64,000 nt of DNA from Inia geoffrensis (GCA_036417435.1 CM070904.1:128216695-128280694), one strand, 5' to 3'. Counted from the first letter of the stretch, positions 48,401-57,875 are shown. The notes: generated by a model not told the origin, from the letters alone. Translations and numbers: made by a program.

Positions 48401-50419
48401 CCCAACATCTCAGCCAATTAGGCAGGACAGGTGTTGGTTTTTACCGTAAGAGGGTCCCCCAGCTTGAGCACGCTTGTTCCCTCCTGGGTTCACGACCAGT
48501 TTTAGGAGCCAGGTGTGCAACAATGTGTAGGTGGAAGGATGTGGACTAAACCTCATCTGACTGGCTGGGGCTGAATTCTGTAATCCTCCAGCCATAAGAC
48601 CAGAGGTGACCATCCCGTTAAGAATCTTGCTTCAGGGAGGGAGGGCTTTCTTTTCTTCCCCTTCTTAAGCGGTCTCTCATTTGAAGTGGGATTGAGTTAG
48701 TGTTCTATGGCTTAGGAAACATTTCTACCTATTGGTAAAATAGGTAAATAGGAGGATTTTTTCTATTGGAGCTGATGGTAGCAAAACTCTTTGGTGATCT
48801 CTCACTGCTTCCTTGCTGGAAAAGCGTATTTGTGGCATCAGTAATAAAGTCATAGAACATTCCAGAAGTGGGCAGAGGGGGCCTGCCTTATGACTGTTAC
48901 TGCGTTAGAAGTCTCACTCCTGACAGATCAAGAAGTGAGCCATTTTATGAACGGTCACTTGCTAAGTGTTCCTGTTTTCTTCTGTAGGACACCGAACACA
49001 TGCTTTTCTGATCAAGCCAGACTTTGCTGAAGTCGTGTCATAAGAGATAAACCCCTGAAATGCAAACTATTTTAAGGGAAAATGAAAAAAAAAAAAAAAG
49101 AACAGTCCTTCATAAACCAGCTTTGCAAATCATTGAAAAGCTAACTTTGAGGCATCAAAACTCACTTAAAATTTGTCAGGAATCAAAATATCAAATCTAG
49201 CTGAGGAAATCAGCACTCCCCTGCCTCCTGTCCCAATCTGGAGCATTTTCTGAAAAATCCAAACTCTTTTAGACTTCTCTTTGCCCTCCAACCTCAACTT
49301 TTCAGCAAGCAGACAGAACTAACAGTTATTTAGTTTCTCCCTTTTACGATCACTTTTCTCATTTAACCTTCATGAGAACACTGTAAACCAGGTGTATTAC
49401 CTGCTGACACAGAAGAAACGAGTAACAACTCAAGTTGTTTGTTGCAGACACAAAATACTAACTCTCTACTAATTACTTGACAGTTTTCTCCTTCAACTTC
49501 ACAACCATCTTGAGAGGCAACACTATGTTCCTTCCCATTTTGTAGATGGGCAAACTGAGGTTTAATGAGTTTCTGTAACTTGTCCCAGGCTACACGGCCA
49601 ACGTAGGACTTTGATCCAGGTAAGGAGGGGCAGAGACAGGACTTAGAGACAGATCTGTCAGACTCTAAAGCCTCTGTTTTTTTCATGCTGCTTTACAGAA
49701 GAGTTGTGAAATTTACCCTCTGATCAGAGTTCTCCATTAAAATGGATAACACAGATATTAATGTTTCATTGAGCTCCGTGTCTGACCATCCTTAGGCTTT
49801 TTCCGAATTTATTTGAAGTACTAAAGCTTACAATCTGAGGCTTGCTTAAAAAAGGGCCTGAGTTTAGACCTCCTCCAATGTGCCACTTGGGGAGAAATAT
49901 AGTTATTCTAACAATGTGACCACTGCTGAGAACATTTTTGAACAATTTTTTAAGGAATTATCTTCCAAGTCCAGGGCTCATTCTTTTGAACCTCTGTAGT
50001 GATGGAAAACATGTGCTCTTGGATTTAATTTTGGAAATAAATTCAGTTAATCAGATTAATAGCCAACTTGGGTGCATTAGTCATCTCTTGCTATGTGTCA
50101 AATTACCACAAAACTTAGCAGCTTAAAACAATAAACGTTTATTATCTCACAGTTTCTGAGGGTCAGGAACCTGCAAGTAGCTTAGCTGGGTGTTTCTGGC
50201 TCAGGGTCTCTAAACTCTTGTAGAGATGATGTGATCTCACCTGAAGGCTTAGCTGGGACTGAGGGATCCACTTCCAAGGTTACTCACATGGTGGTTGGCA
50301 AGCCTCAATTCTTCAGGGGCTATTGGAATGAGGGCTTTGGTTTCTTACCACATGGGCCTTTCCACTGGGCTGTCTGAATGTCCTCAAAACATGACAGCTG
50401 GCTTCTGCCAGAGAACATG

Positions 50420-50456
<37 letters not shown>

Positions 50457-51210
50457 ATGAACAAGCAACAGAGCACCCAAGACAGAAGGCACAGTCTTTT
50501 ATTAGCTAATTTTGAAAGGGATATAGCATCACTTCTGCATAATTTATTAATCACGCAGACCAACCCTGGTCTGAGGTGGGAGGGGAATACCCGAGAGTGT
50601 GAATACCAGCAGGCCATCTCTGAGGCTGGCTACCACTCTGAGAAAATGTCATTTGGGACAAAAAAATTATTATATGGATATAAATTAATGCGACTGATCT
50701 TTTTCATATTCCTTGGAAGGTAATTCCAGAGCTGAATTCTAAAAACATTTTGGGCATTGGAACCTTCATTGACGCAGAGGTGCAGCCATCTCAGAGACTG
50801 CTTTGAACATGACAATTCAATTTAATTCAACAAATGTGTGTGACAAGCCCTGGGCAGATCCCTCAGAGGACTGAAAGATAAATGTGACAGTCCCTGCCCT
50901 CAAGGGCGTATGGCAGTGGGTTCAGCTGTCACACAGTGGGGGCGAGAGTGAGGGAGAACTTGATAAGCAAGACGAGGTCACGGTGTTCTTGCGTAGCCTC
51001 TTGGCAGGAGGGGCTCTGGTGGTGCTGGTCACAGGCTTTCTCATTAATTTATAGTCACATAGTCCATGCTGTCTTAGATTTTGATGTGAATGACAGAGCC
51101 TGTATATCCCCTTTCTATCTTCAGGGATCATGAGAAGGGGCTTTCCTCCTGGAAATAGAAGGCGCCTGAACCTGTGGCCCAGAGCAAGAGTAAACACTGG
51201 CTTTGAGTGA
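33330..51210 (+). CDS. SPP2: SPP2, secreted phosphoprotein 24 (whole spliced coding region)
   Basis: The proposed CDS joins 33330-33402, 33502-33626, 40836-40958, 42051-42158, 48066-48111 and 51125-51210, giving 561 nt and 186 residues. SPP24 is a secreted plasma and bone-matrix phosphoprotein. Its N-terminal half folds like a cystatin and it binds BMP/TGF-beta cytokines. Residues 1 to about 24 are a signal peptide. Four cysteines (exons 3 and 4) form the two conserved cystatin-type disulfides. Residues 112-130 are the cyclic BMP-binding segment. Residues 133-143 are a Ser/Glu-rich phosphorylation-type stretch with an NSS sequon, and an Arg-rich tail ends the protein. All joins have GT-AG sites and agreeing phases. 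The ancestral exon 6 (48911-48961) is left out because both its splice sites are destroyed. Human and bovine proteins are about 211 and 203 residues from memory. The start is the first ATG and fits the mammalian MEKM start. Confidence 0.93.
33403..33501 (+). other. SPP2: SPP2 intron 1, only 99 bp
   Basis: It starts GTAAGG and ends GAGTCCAG. Its length is a multiple of three and it contains no stop in the coding frame, so retained intron would be translated as 33 extra residues just after the signal peptide. Confidence 0.88.
33502..33626 (+). CDS. SPP2: SPP2 coding exon 2
   Basis: It encodes the mature N-terminus, beginning GFPVYDYDPSSLREAVSASV and ending in FRAFRSSVRR. This is the start of the cystatin-like fold and is nearly identical to other mammals. 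The acceptor CCAG ends at 33501 and the donor AGA|GTAAGT is at 33627. Phase is 1 in and 0 out. Confidence 0.95.
35998..36165 (+). repeat. MER5A-like hAT-Charlie MITE
   Basis: The imperfect inverted ends 'cagtggttctcgacccctgc' and 'cagggttaagagccactg' match MER5A. The inner text 'acatcagcatcatctgggag' fits as well. Confidence 0.8.
37043..37460 (-). repeat. LTR-like mammalian repeat, minus orientation
   Basis: Its reverse complement aligns along most of its length with 32031-32409, for example 'tgcagattttgg', 'gccaattctttaaaatcaat' and 'cctgactaacac', but it is diverged. It begins 'gttagtcaggcttctccaga' and ends near 'aaattgacacataac'. Confidence 0.6.
38140..38661 (+). repeat. Left arm of an inverted duplication (with SINE inside)
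   Basis: After the SINE and one target-site duplication copy (38211-38536) are removed, the remaining 196 bp match the reverse complement of 39695-39891 at roughly 90% identity by eye. The match runs from 'gagattcagatttaatatct' to 'cacttatttccaaagcaaa'. Confidence 0.88.
38211..38526 (-). mobile_element. Longer CHR-type SINE, minus
   Basis: It begins with a T/A-rich tail, then 'ttggctgtgttgggtcttcg', an extra 5' body segment not in the shorter copies, and the shared part ending 'ccaccggggaagcc'. The target-site duplication caaggctgag lies at 38201-38210 and 38527-38536. It is somewhat more diverged than the other CHR copies. Confidence 0.88.
38935..39250 (+). repeat. L2 relic
   Basis: The text 'cattgcaatgagaatgaagtcaaaact' and 'tttaagtcccagcttaaatacgcc' is typical of LINE-2 3' regions. 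It lies in the spacer of the inverted duplication. Confidence 0.6.
39516..39615 (+). repeat. Short imperfect tandem repeats
   Basis: Repeated 'gctggata(a)ca' and two copies of 'cagcagagatgt(a/t)cttgct' about 56 bp apart point to local slippage or duplication. Confidence 0.75.
39695..39891 (-). repeat. Right arm of the inverted duplication
   Basis: This is the 197-bp uninterrupted counterpart of 38140-38661 in reverse. It ends 'atctgaatctc', the complement of the left-arm start. Confidence 0.88.
39905..40560 (+). repeat. Old repeat, first of two copies
   Basis: Segments such as 'ggggaaattcagggttaggt', 'gtcactcaggcctgaacaaa' and 'catatcatagccttcttgtgc' recur in diverged form at 55485-56070 in the same orientation. 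The family looks like a known mammalian repeat that I do not name with confidence. Confidence 0.6.
40562..40735 (+). repeat. MIR relic next to SPP2 exon 3
   Basis: The segments 'agtcaggacacccaagttctagtcc' and 'cttccc ctggtcttcagaatgagg' correspond to the MIR core. It lies 100 bp upstream of the exon 3 acceptor. Confidence 0.6.
40836..40958 (+). CDS. SPP2: SPP2 coding exon 3
   Basis: Forty-one codons beginning VNVLDEDSLTMDIELAIRET and ending DFQRGYYV. It contains the first two conserved cysteines (TTC.., ATC..) of the cystatin-like domain. The acceptor TTCATGAAG ends at 40835 and the donor GTG|GTAAGA is at 40959. Phase is 0 on both sides. Confidence 0.95.
40959..42050 (+). other. SPP2: SPP2 intron 3
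   Basis: A 1.1-kb intron with a MIR relic (about 41140-41280) and L2-like text (41345-41560). It ends in a strong pyrimidine tract and CCAG. No coding sequence was recognised. Confidence 0.75.
42051..42158 (+). CDS. SPP2: SPP2 coding exon 4 (BMP-binding segment and Ser-rich stretch)
   Basis: Thirty-six codons, phase 0 on both sides. Residues 112-130 of the protein, CRSTVWVSAEQVQEVWVRC, form the disulfide-closed loop known as the BMP-binding peptide region. It is followed by SSSSESNSSEE, with several S-x-E sites of the kind phosphorylated by the secretory kinase FAM20C and one N-S-S glycosylation sequon. The acceptor CCTTTTCCAG and donor GAG|GTAAGT are both strong. Confidence 0.95.
42467..42674 (-). 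mobile_element. CHR-type tRNA-derived SINE
   Basis: A T15 tail is followed by 'gcggtatgcaggcctctc' and the shared body, ending 'caccagagaagccc'. The 13-bp target-site duplication aagaggggcattt lies at 42454-42466 and 42675-42687. Confidence 0.93.
45928..46009. mobile_element. Mariner-type MITE with long hairpin (mir-2284/2285-like)
   Basis: The 82-bp palindromic element starts ttgggttggccaaaagtttc and ends ttttagccaacccaa, with further pairing of 'cgttcgggtttttt' against 'aagccaaacgaac'. Elements like this are common in ruminants and cetaceans, where some gave rise to the annotated mir-2284/2285 family. It is probably just a transposon relic. A hairpin transcript is possible within the SPP2 pre-mRNA. 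Confidence 0.85.
46430..46614 (-). mobile_element. tRNA-derived SINE nested in the L1
   Basis: Its body, 'gctccttagttgcgacatgag' to 'ccaccagggaagtccc', is an older relative of the CHR/Bov-tA SINEs. The target-site duplication tgtttctacttttt lies at 46404-46417 and 46615-46628. Confidence 0.88.
47006..47131 (+). mobile_element. Short tRNA-derived SINE nested in the L1
   Basis: The head 'agaattccctggtggtctag' is followed by 'tggttgggactccgc', a tRNA-like 'gatttgatccctggttgg' B-box segment and an A-rich tail. Diverged direct repeats resembling 'aaatcctttgtc' and 'aattcctttgcc' flank it. Confidence 0.8.
47742..47779 (+). repeat. Perfect 19-bp tandem duplication
   Basis: The unit cacagttgatttgcaagtc occurs twice in a row. 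Confidence 0.95.
48066..48111 (+). CDS. SPP2: SPP2 coding exon 5
   Basis: It reads MVLGDIPTSRNSYLL plus the first base of Gly. The bovine counterpart as I remember it reads MFFGDILGSSTSRNSYLLG, so this exon is 9 bp (three residues) shorter and still in frame. The acceptor TTTACTAAG ends at 48065; its pyrimidine tract is weak. The donor TTG|GTAAGT is at 48112. Phase is 0 in and 1 out. It is too short for ORF finding and was located by the RNSYLLG match and the donor. Confidence 0.88.
48140..48196 (+). repeat. (TA)n(TG)n microsatellite
   Basis: A TA tract is followed by GT repeats, 30 bp downstream of the exon 5 donor in SPP2 intron 5. Confidence 0.9.
48911..48961 (+). pseudogene. SPP2: SPP2 exon 6 remnant with both splice sites lost
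   Basis: In the ancestral frame it reads LTPDRSRSEPFYERSL plus split Gly codons, clearly homologous to bovine LTPDRSRGEPLYEPSR and human exon 6 (from memory). Its 51-bp length equals the human exon and there is no stop. The two bases before it are AA (48909-48910) instead of AG, and the two after it are CT (48962-48963, TTG|CTAAGT) instead of GT. Nearby AGs (48908 or 48913 side) would shift the frame. The exon is therefore very likely skipped, and exon 5 joins exon 7 in frame. Confidence 0.82.
50070..50635 (-). repeat. Old mammalian interspersed repeat
   Basis: Segments such as 'acttagcagcttaaaacaataaacgtttattatctcacag' and 'gacagctggcttctgccagag' mark a recurrent mammalian repeat, the same type as 2135-2912. 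An internal (GA)n expansion lies at 50424-50452. Confidence 0.55.
50424..50452 (+). repeat. (GA)n microsatellite
   Basis: About fourteen uninterrupted GA units lie inside an old repeat. Confidence 0.92.
51125..51210 (+). CDS. SPP2: SPP2 coding exon 7 (C-terminus and stop)
   Basis: It completes the Gly codon and reads IMRRGFPPGNRRRLNLWPRA then RVNTGFE and TGA, matching the mammalian SPP24 C-terminus. The acceptor tract CCCCTTTCTATCTTCAG is strong. The Arg-rich tail is retained. A donor CCTTGAG|GTAAAG follows ten bases after the stop (51221), so the rest of the 3' UTR is in another exon. Confidence 0.93.
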
Positions 51211-52020
51211 CAGCCTTGAGGTAAAGGGACACAGCTAAAAACACGTGTATTTAGAGACGGAAGCTACCAGCGGGGGGTTGGAGGGTGGGGATGTCTCAAA
51301 GCTGCTATTCCCACACCTGCAACGTCTGTAGTCTGCTCTTCAGCTCCTGTCTGGCCTCCCACCTTTTCTTCTCTCCTCCCAAATACTGATCCTCGACTGT
51401 CTCTTCATTCTTGCACCCTCAATCTTTTTCCCGTGGCTTTTATATGTGCTGTTGTTGATGTGATCAAATTTCTCTAAGAACTAAAAACAAACCACAAACA
51501 GAAGAGCCCCCTTTCTTTGACCCAGTCTCCCCATCTCAACAGCTGCCTTCCCTCCCTACTTCCTTCTCTGCTAAGCATCTTGACAAAATTGTGGTCTGTG
51601 ACTGCTGCCCCTACCTCCCCACCTCCCATTCACTTTTCTGCTTTTTGCAAACGGGATCGTGATCTTTCAGATCTCTACCATCTAACCTGCCTTCCTTTTC
51701 TTGATCAGTCTTTTCAGTCCTCGTGACCATTTTTCAGGTCTCCCTTGCCCAGTCCTTTCCTTCTTCTATAGAGTACTGCCGTCTATTCCACTTGCCTGGC
51801 TTGATCACTGATGTACAGTTGCTTCCAAACACACATCGCTCATCTTACTCTATCCCGGGAGCCAGGCTCTTACATCACCTGTCCACCGGATGCAGTTGCA
51901 GAGAGCATCCCTGAGCTCCTGAAGCTCAGCTAGCCTCCTCTTCAGCTCCCTGTCTTAATAGAAGGCATCAGCATCCACTGAATTTTCTCCAGCTCAAAAT
52001 TTTAGAGTATCATTGGCTCT

Positions 52021-52094
52021 TTTCAAAAATTTTTACTGAAGTATAGTTAATTTACAATGCTGTGTTAGCTTCAGGTGTACGGCAAAGTGATTCA

Positions 52095-52153
<59 letters not shown>

Positions 52154-52194
52154 TATATTCTTTTTTAGATTCTTTCCCATTATAGGTTATTACA
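52021..52194 (-). mobile_element. Short L1 3' end with embedded (TA)n
   Basis: Reversed L1 3' UTR text ('actgaagtatagttaatttac') is followed by a TA run (52099-52150). The near-perfect direct repeats atcattggctct (52009-52020) and atcattggccct (52195-52206) bound it. Confidence 0.8.
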
Positions 52195-52729
52195 ATCATT
52201 GGCCCTTCTTTACCCTTCATCTTCTCCCGACATCCACAGGGGTCCACACATTTTCTCTGGCTTTAGCCCTTCGTTTCATCACTGTCACCACTGACCTGAG
52301 ATCTTGCCTCGGGTCCTGATTCCACGCTGTCCACCTTGCACGCTGCCCTCAGGTTTATCTGGAAATGCAGAGGAGACTCTGATCCTTCTCCATTTAACCC
52401 CCTAAGGCTCACTTCATTTATATAGCAAAGCAGAGGCAGACCCTGAGCCAGGAGGAAGAACAGCCTATTTGCCCCAGTGCTGGAGGCTGAGTCCTGGTTT
52501 TGCAAACCCACGTTGAGCACCACTGCCTCATGCATATATAAATCTCCAGCTACTAGGGACTGGAGCAAAGGCAGCCCTGTCTTTTTAAAGGCTCCCAAGT
52601 ACTAAAGGAACATGACGAAAGGCACATTTAAAAGGAATCGTTGGATGTAATTGTAGATATGGATTCAGTGTACATTCATTTTTACATACACACACACAAG
52701 TTAACCATGAAGCTTGGGCTTTCACGGGT

Positions 52730-53110
52730 TTTACAGTTTACATAACACTGTATGCCTTCAGGATAAAGTCCGGACTCCCTAGTGTGGCCTGCAAAGGCTT
52801 CGTGATCGGCCCCTGCCCACTTCTCCAGCCTCATCTCCCCCAAGGCCACCAGCCCTGAAGCTCCTGCAAAACTGAAATACCTGCAGTTCCTCCTGATCAG
52901 ACCTCTACCTGGAACATCCACCTGGCTAATTCCTCCTTACTTACATCTCAGCTCAGCGTTTCTTCCCCAAGGGGTCTCCGCACCTCAGAGATACATCCCC
53001 TTATGGCTTCCCTAAAGTCCTCATCCGAGGCGAGGAGACAGACAATTTCTGTCGCCGGCATGTCCCATGGCCCCGCACAGAGCCGGGTACCCAGCAAGCA
53101 TTCTGGAAGT
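52730..53110 (+). repeat. L2 relic
   Basis: The text 'caggataaagtccggactccctagtgtggcc' and 'cacctcagagatacatcccc' is typical of LINE-2 in mammals. Confidence 0.6.
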
Positions 53111-53496
53111 AGTTTTTGAGTGGATGACAGACTCGCACCTTGGGTTCTTGACCTTCTGTTATCAAAAAATTCAGCTAAGCCTAGTAGGATAAATTTTTAA
53201 CCCCGGAATTTGAAAGAGATCAACTGACATTTTACTAAAATCGAAGGGAAATTTACCAGTGAGGCTGTGTTGGATAAAAGATGCAAATGGTAGGTTTTCT
53301 TTTGAATCTATACACACCCTAAAAATAAAAACCAGCTTCAGGCTGAAATCAAGAAAGTACTCATTACAAAGAAACAGACTCATCATATTCCTTTTTTGTA
53401 AACTTAAATCATTTCTTTTTGCTTTACAGAACATCCTCAGCAGGAGAAAATAGAATTCTCAATGGACTGGCTGTATGTTATTTATTATTGATTATA

Positions 53497-53580
53497 TTGG
53501 AGATATATATATATATATATATATATGTATACGTATATATAAACGTATATATGTATGTATATATATACACATACATATAT
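53497..53580 (+). repeat. TA-rich microsatellite
   Basis: Imperfect TA, GTATA and CATA repeats in the last SPP2 intron. Confidence 0.85.
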
Positions 53581-55484
53581 CCCAATATAAATTTATGATC
53601 TGACTTCTGTAAAGAAATTGGTCACTTAAAAAAAGGTCTCCTTAAAGGCAGCACAGATTAAAGGCCAAACACTGCCTCCCTGGCCTGGACATTGACCTCG
53701 ATGTCCCAGTTATATCCCTGCCCTCCCATGACCCTCAGTGGGGCCGGTTTCCACACTGTGCTCTGAGTTTCCTAGAATCCTAAGATAAGGCCAGCACAGG
53801 GGGTCCAGTGAAGAGGCCAATCCACTGTGTCTGGAATCTGTTTCCAAGCCTTCTCTGCTACTTAGGAGCTGGGAGAGTGACATAGTCCCTAAACTCTCGG
53901 GCTCAGTTCTTCAAAGATTTATGATTATTTTATTTGCTTTTGTCCCTGCTAGACAATGAGCTCTTTTAAGATGTGTTACCTTGTCATCTTTATTATTTTA
54001 GTTTAATAACATGAAAAATACGGTTAATAATATGTCTATACTAAGTTATTAATAACAATACCCGTTGTCTAGTTCCTAACGCTAAAAATAGTACCTAGAC
54101 TATAATTAGGGTTCCCTCAGGTTGAAAGGAAGGAACGAACCAATGTGGGAACAAGTTCAGGACAACTCTTTTCAAACTGTGGATGACATGTTTCCTCTGG
54201 GGAACTTTCTGAAGGCGGAGAGTTTGGCTCATCGAGAATCACAGAATCCTCAGAGCTTAGCTCAGTTTCTGCAACAAATTAGGAGCTGAGGAAGTGTTTT
54301 TGTAACTTAACAACCACTGTTCTAGGATTCTTTCAGATTGCTAGAAAATCATTTAATATGTAGGTGTGGGTAGTGAAAGGGAGTATTTAAACAAAGAGGT
54401 CTGAGATGTTTTTTCTTATTTGCTACCCTAAAATAGGAACAGGGGAAAATCAGGTCCCAGCTCTCATGTCGCAAGAAATCTGTCTGAGAGCTTCACACTT
54501 TCTTGATCTTTATAGCTGGCCCAGTTCTGACTTCTTTTGCATGACGTAGTGGCCACTCTGCCGCCGCCCAAACCACAGCAGCATGAGTGATACTCTTTCT
54601 TTTTGTTGCAATGATCAATTAGCGTGGAACTATTAGTGTGGAATTCCTATGCTATATGGCCAAGAGCAGCAGTTCTTAGAGAGGTCTTTTGTCAATAACT
54701 CCATGGTGAAAAGAATCAGTCTCCTGATTTGATCAATTTGTCCAAAAAGTATTCGTCTAAGCCCCACTTCGTGCCTGGCCCTGCACCCATGAAGGTCGGA
54801 GGTCTTACGGGTGCCTGGGTCTGTGTTCGGACATTCCACCTACGTTGCCTTATGTAAACCTTGCAACCATCTAAGTGAAGTTTTATCACTATATCTCCGT
54901 TCTGTAGATGAGGAAGCTAAGGCCTTGGAGGCCCCTCCTCTCAGAGCTGGTGCTGGATTAGGATTAACTCCCGATGTCTGTCTGTCCCCAAAGCACCTCT
55001 TTTTCTTGCTGTATTACTTGACCTCATGTCAATATCTACACATTTAGAAAACAGCACAAGAGGGCAAAACCTCATGGATCATATGTCTAAGAAACTTTTG
55101 TCACGTGTTGGGTGAAGCACCTATGGAGTAAAGCACACCTGGAAGAGGCCAAAACCTGAACTGACTGGCAACGTTAACAGCATACACCTCCCCACCAGCG
55201 ACTACGTAGCGGGGTGACCCTAGAACCTGGGCCTCTTTGGTGAGCCTGTTGAGTGATTTCAGTATTCAGAAATGAATCTTATTAGTCACAACCTCTTGTC
55301 ATGACCTTCCATGACAGCCCACCCACTGGGGAAGCCAGACACCCTCCCTGCGCACCCCCCCCATAAGATAGATAAGCCCAGCCAGCGCCCGGAGGTGGAA
55401 AGCCGGCGTGTGTGGCTGGATTTTCTCACACCCTGCTCTGATGCTCCTTCACTGCACATGCCTACAAATTGCCCCACCAAGTAC

Positions 55485-56070
55485 AGTGCATTCTCGTTAC
55501 TCACAGTAGTGATGTTCTATGAAGTGGCCGCAGACGCTGAATCAGCAAATCCTGAACCATTGCTCCTGTGGGAAATACAGGGTTAGGTTCCTACCAGCCT
55601 TTGGTCACATTTTGTCCAGTAATCAGTATGCTTGTTTTATGTGTGTGTCTGTTGAAAGACGTCTTATGTAATACATATGGTTGATTCATTAATACTGAAC
55701 TCACAGCCAATGGCACTGTCACTCGTGCCTGAGGGAAGCTTATCCCATGGATGTATTTTCTCCACAAGGCACATCACAGCCTTCTCGTGCTCAGGACACG
55801 AGAGCACTTCAGGACTACACGTGGGGGCCATTTTAAACAGCAAAATCAGCAAGAAAAAGTACAGACATGCAAAAAACATGGCACTAAGTAGACCGCAAAG
55901 GGACACTCGTTTACAACATGGGAGCGGAGACAGGGGGCAGATGGCCTTGAATGAGCTCACTTGGGAATGTGGGCAGGTTTCTGTCACTCTGTGAACATCC
56001 TAGAATGACTCAGAAGCACCAGGAGTATTGATCTGGAGGTTACAAGTAAATATTAGCAAGTAGACAAAGC
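55485..56070 (+). repeat. Old repeat, second of two copies
   Basis: It is in the same orientation as 39905-40560 and shares 'atacagggttaggttcctac'-like, 'aacagcaaaatcagcaagaaaaag'-like and 'tattagcaagtagacaaa'-like blocks. It is diverged and non-coding. Confidence 0.6.
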
Positions 56071-57763
56071 TCTGGGAATGATGAGATCTACTGTACAATG
56101 GGCTCCCTACCCTTGGTTTATCCCTAGTTTCTCTGTAATCCCTCTTGTTCCTTTCCATCTGGTCTTTAAGGAAAAGGCCTCTGTACCTGCTGCCTCCAGG
56201 ACACCCCCTCCCCTCTTGCAGGGCACTGGCTCTGCCCTGCTCTGTATCCACCCTTTGTTCCTGCCTGGTCCCTGCCCATCCCTTGCCTGATGAACCTCAT
56301 GACAGAATCTGACACTGATGAGAACTCCCTTCTTCCCTGAAATCCTCTGGCCTCCGAGACACGGCCTCCGAGACATAGCCTCCTTGGCCCTCCTCTTGGC
56401 CAAGATGTCTCTGTTCTTCGAATGGAGGTGATGGTCACCAGGGCTCTAGCCTTGGCTCTCCCTCCACCCGCCGTCCTCCCTCTCCCAGGTCATCCCAGGC
56501 ACCCCAGGGCTTTGAGGCCCACCTGTCCCTCTCACCTGAACCCCAGGCTTGATTAAACAGCACCGGGGCGTTCCACAACATCCTCAGAATGGAGTTCTTC
56601 CCTTCGGAACTTACTCTTCCTCCTGTATCCAACTCAGCTTCCAGTTGCCCAGACCAGACACGGATTTGTCTTGGACCCCCTCCCTACCGCCATCCAGCTA
56701 CCGTTGTGCTCTGCCTGCCAGTCCTTCCTCTGAAATGTTTCTTGGCTCTGACCCTCCTCACCATGTTCTGGCCTCATCACTCTAGCCTGGGGTGGTCAGC
56801 ATCTTCCTGATGGCCTCAAAAGCCACCTCTGTACTGTCACGAGTTATCTTCACATCAGTCCTTACACGTCAAAGTCCTGATCACCTGGGAGGTGGAATCT
56901 AAACTCACTAGTGATTTGGGACACGAGAAATCAGGCACTCCCCGCAATGGTAGGGTCCCTGTCTGTGTCCCTGGTTTCTCTTGGCCTTTGCTTCACGTGG
57001 AAGACTCACACGGCTGACTGTTCCATGGTCCCCAGTCTGGGTCTGACCTTCACCCCCAGGCCCAGTAACCCTGCCTCCCAGCTTGTGCTTGGAGTCTAGC
57101 TCACACGTCTTCTGCAGAAACCTCTTTCCTCGAGGTCTCCTGCACGTGGGAAGCTGGAATTGCGTTGACCATCCTGTCCTCTGACTGCCTCTGTCTTCTC
57201 TACTTGCCTGTGATTTCTGTCTTCTTCTTCTGGAGATTGCCGCTATGCCTTATTAATCTTCATAATCCCCAGTGGATACTCAATGCACACGTGTTTATTG
57301 AATGGACGAAGAAGACGGACGAATGAGTGAATGAATGAACAGTCCTACCTCCAACCCCAGCCCTCAAAAGACCACAGCTACAGCCAGGCTCTTCTTAAGT
57401 GGCTTGATCGATTCCCTCCCTCACAACCTCCCACCACCAGCACCTCCTGAGACCAGACTGAGCCCGGGACCTGGCTGCAGCCTATCCTCGGGGAACCTCT
57501 GACCCTTCAAAGACTTGACCTTCTTTTCTGGGCCTTTATCTCCATTCCCTGGACTCCATTACCTGCTCTTCTCCCTGCAGGTGTCTGTCACCCTTTTCCT
57601 TGTTCAGGGAACTGGCTGCTTTGCATAGTTGCTCTAGTCTCTGGTGCCCTCTTGGATTCCTTTTTGAATAGTGCCCAGGAATCCTGGGCCCTGTGCCTCC
57701 ATGGTAAGAGTGTGAAATGTGTGTCACAGGGTCTAATCCTCCCCTTCTTCTTTCTTTTAACAG

Positions 57764-57875
57764 CAAAATGCCTTGGAAGGAGTAGAAGTTGCAGTGAAGA
57801 AAGATACTTTACAAATTGTGTGATTTTTCTTTTGATCAATTCCAGTCGATAATAAATGGCTTACTTCTCCTCTTT
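57764..57875 (+). other. SPP2: Probable SPP2 last exon (non-coding 3' UTR end)
   Basis: It starts right after an ideal pyrimidine tract and ACAG. It carries AATAAA at 57851-57856 about 90 bp in, followed by a T/C-rich downstream element. SPP2 has eight exons in human from memory, with stop in the seventh, which fits a non-coding eighth here. The assignment rests on splice site, hexamer and strand, not on a remembered sequence match. Confidence 0.65.
57851..57856 (+). terminator. SPP2: AATAAA polyadenylation signal of SPP2
   Basis: A canonical hexamer in gatAATAAAtgg, followed within 30 bp by a pyrimidine/T-rich stretch (ttacttctcctctttctttc). Confidence 0.6.

Larger units (their letters stand above)
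48112..51124 (+). other. SPP2: SPP2 region between exon 5 and exon 7
   Basis: This 3.0-kb segment now acts as one intron if exon 6 (48911-48961) is skipped. It also holds MIR/L2-like text (49330-49650), an old repeat (50070-50635) and a (GA)n tract (50424-50452). The open frame at 50457-50723 is inside the repeat and not an exon. Confidence 0.75.
51221..57763 (+). other. SPP2: SPP2 3' UTR intron (last intron)
   Basis: It is 6.5 kb, from GTAAAG to a very strong acceptor TTCTTTCTTTTAACAG. It contains an L1 3' end (52021-52194) with a (TA)n tract, L2-like text (52730-53110), TA-rich sequence (53497-53580), the second copy of an old repeat (55485-56070) and pyrimidine-rich L2-like sequence (56560-57340). 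No coding exon was recognised. Confidence 0.65.

Noticed and set aside
50640..50723. Candidate SPP2 exon 5 reading MSFGTKKLLYG
   Set aside because: It only loosely resembles the MIFGD start, has no acceptor in the right phase, and lies at the edge of an old repeat. The segment 48066-48111 matches far better and has a proper donor.
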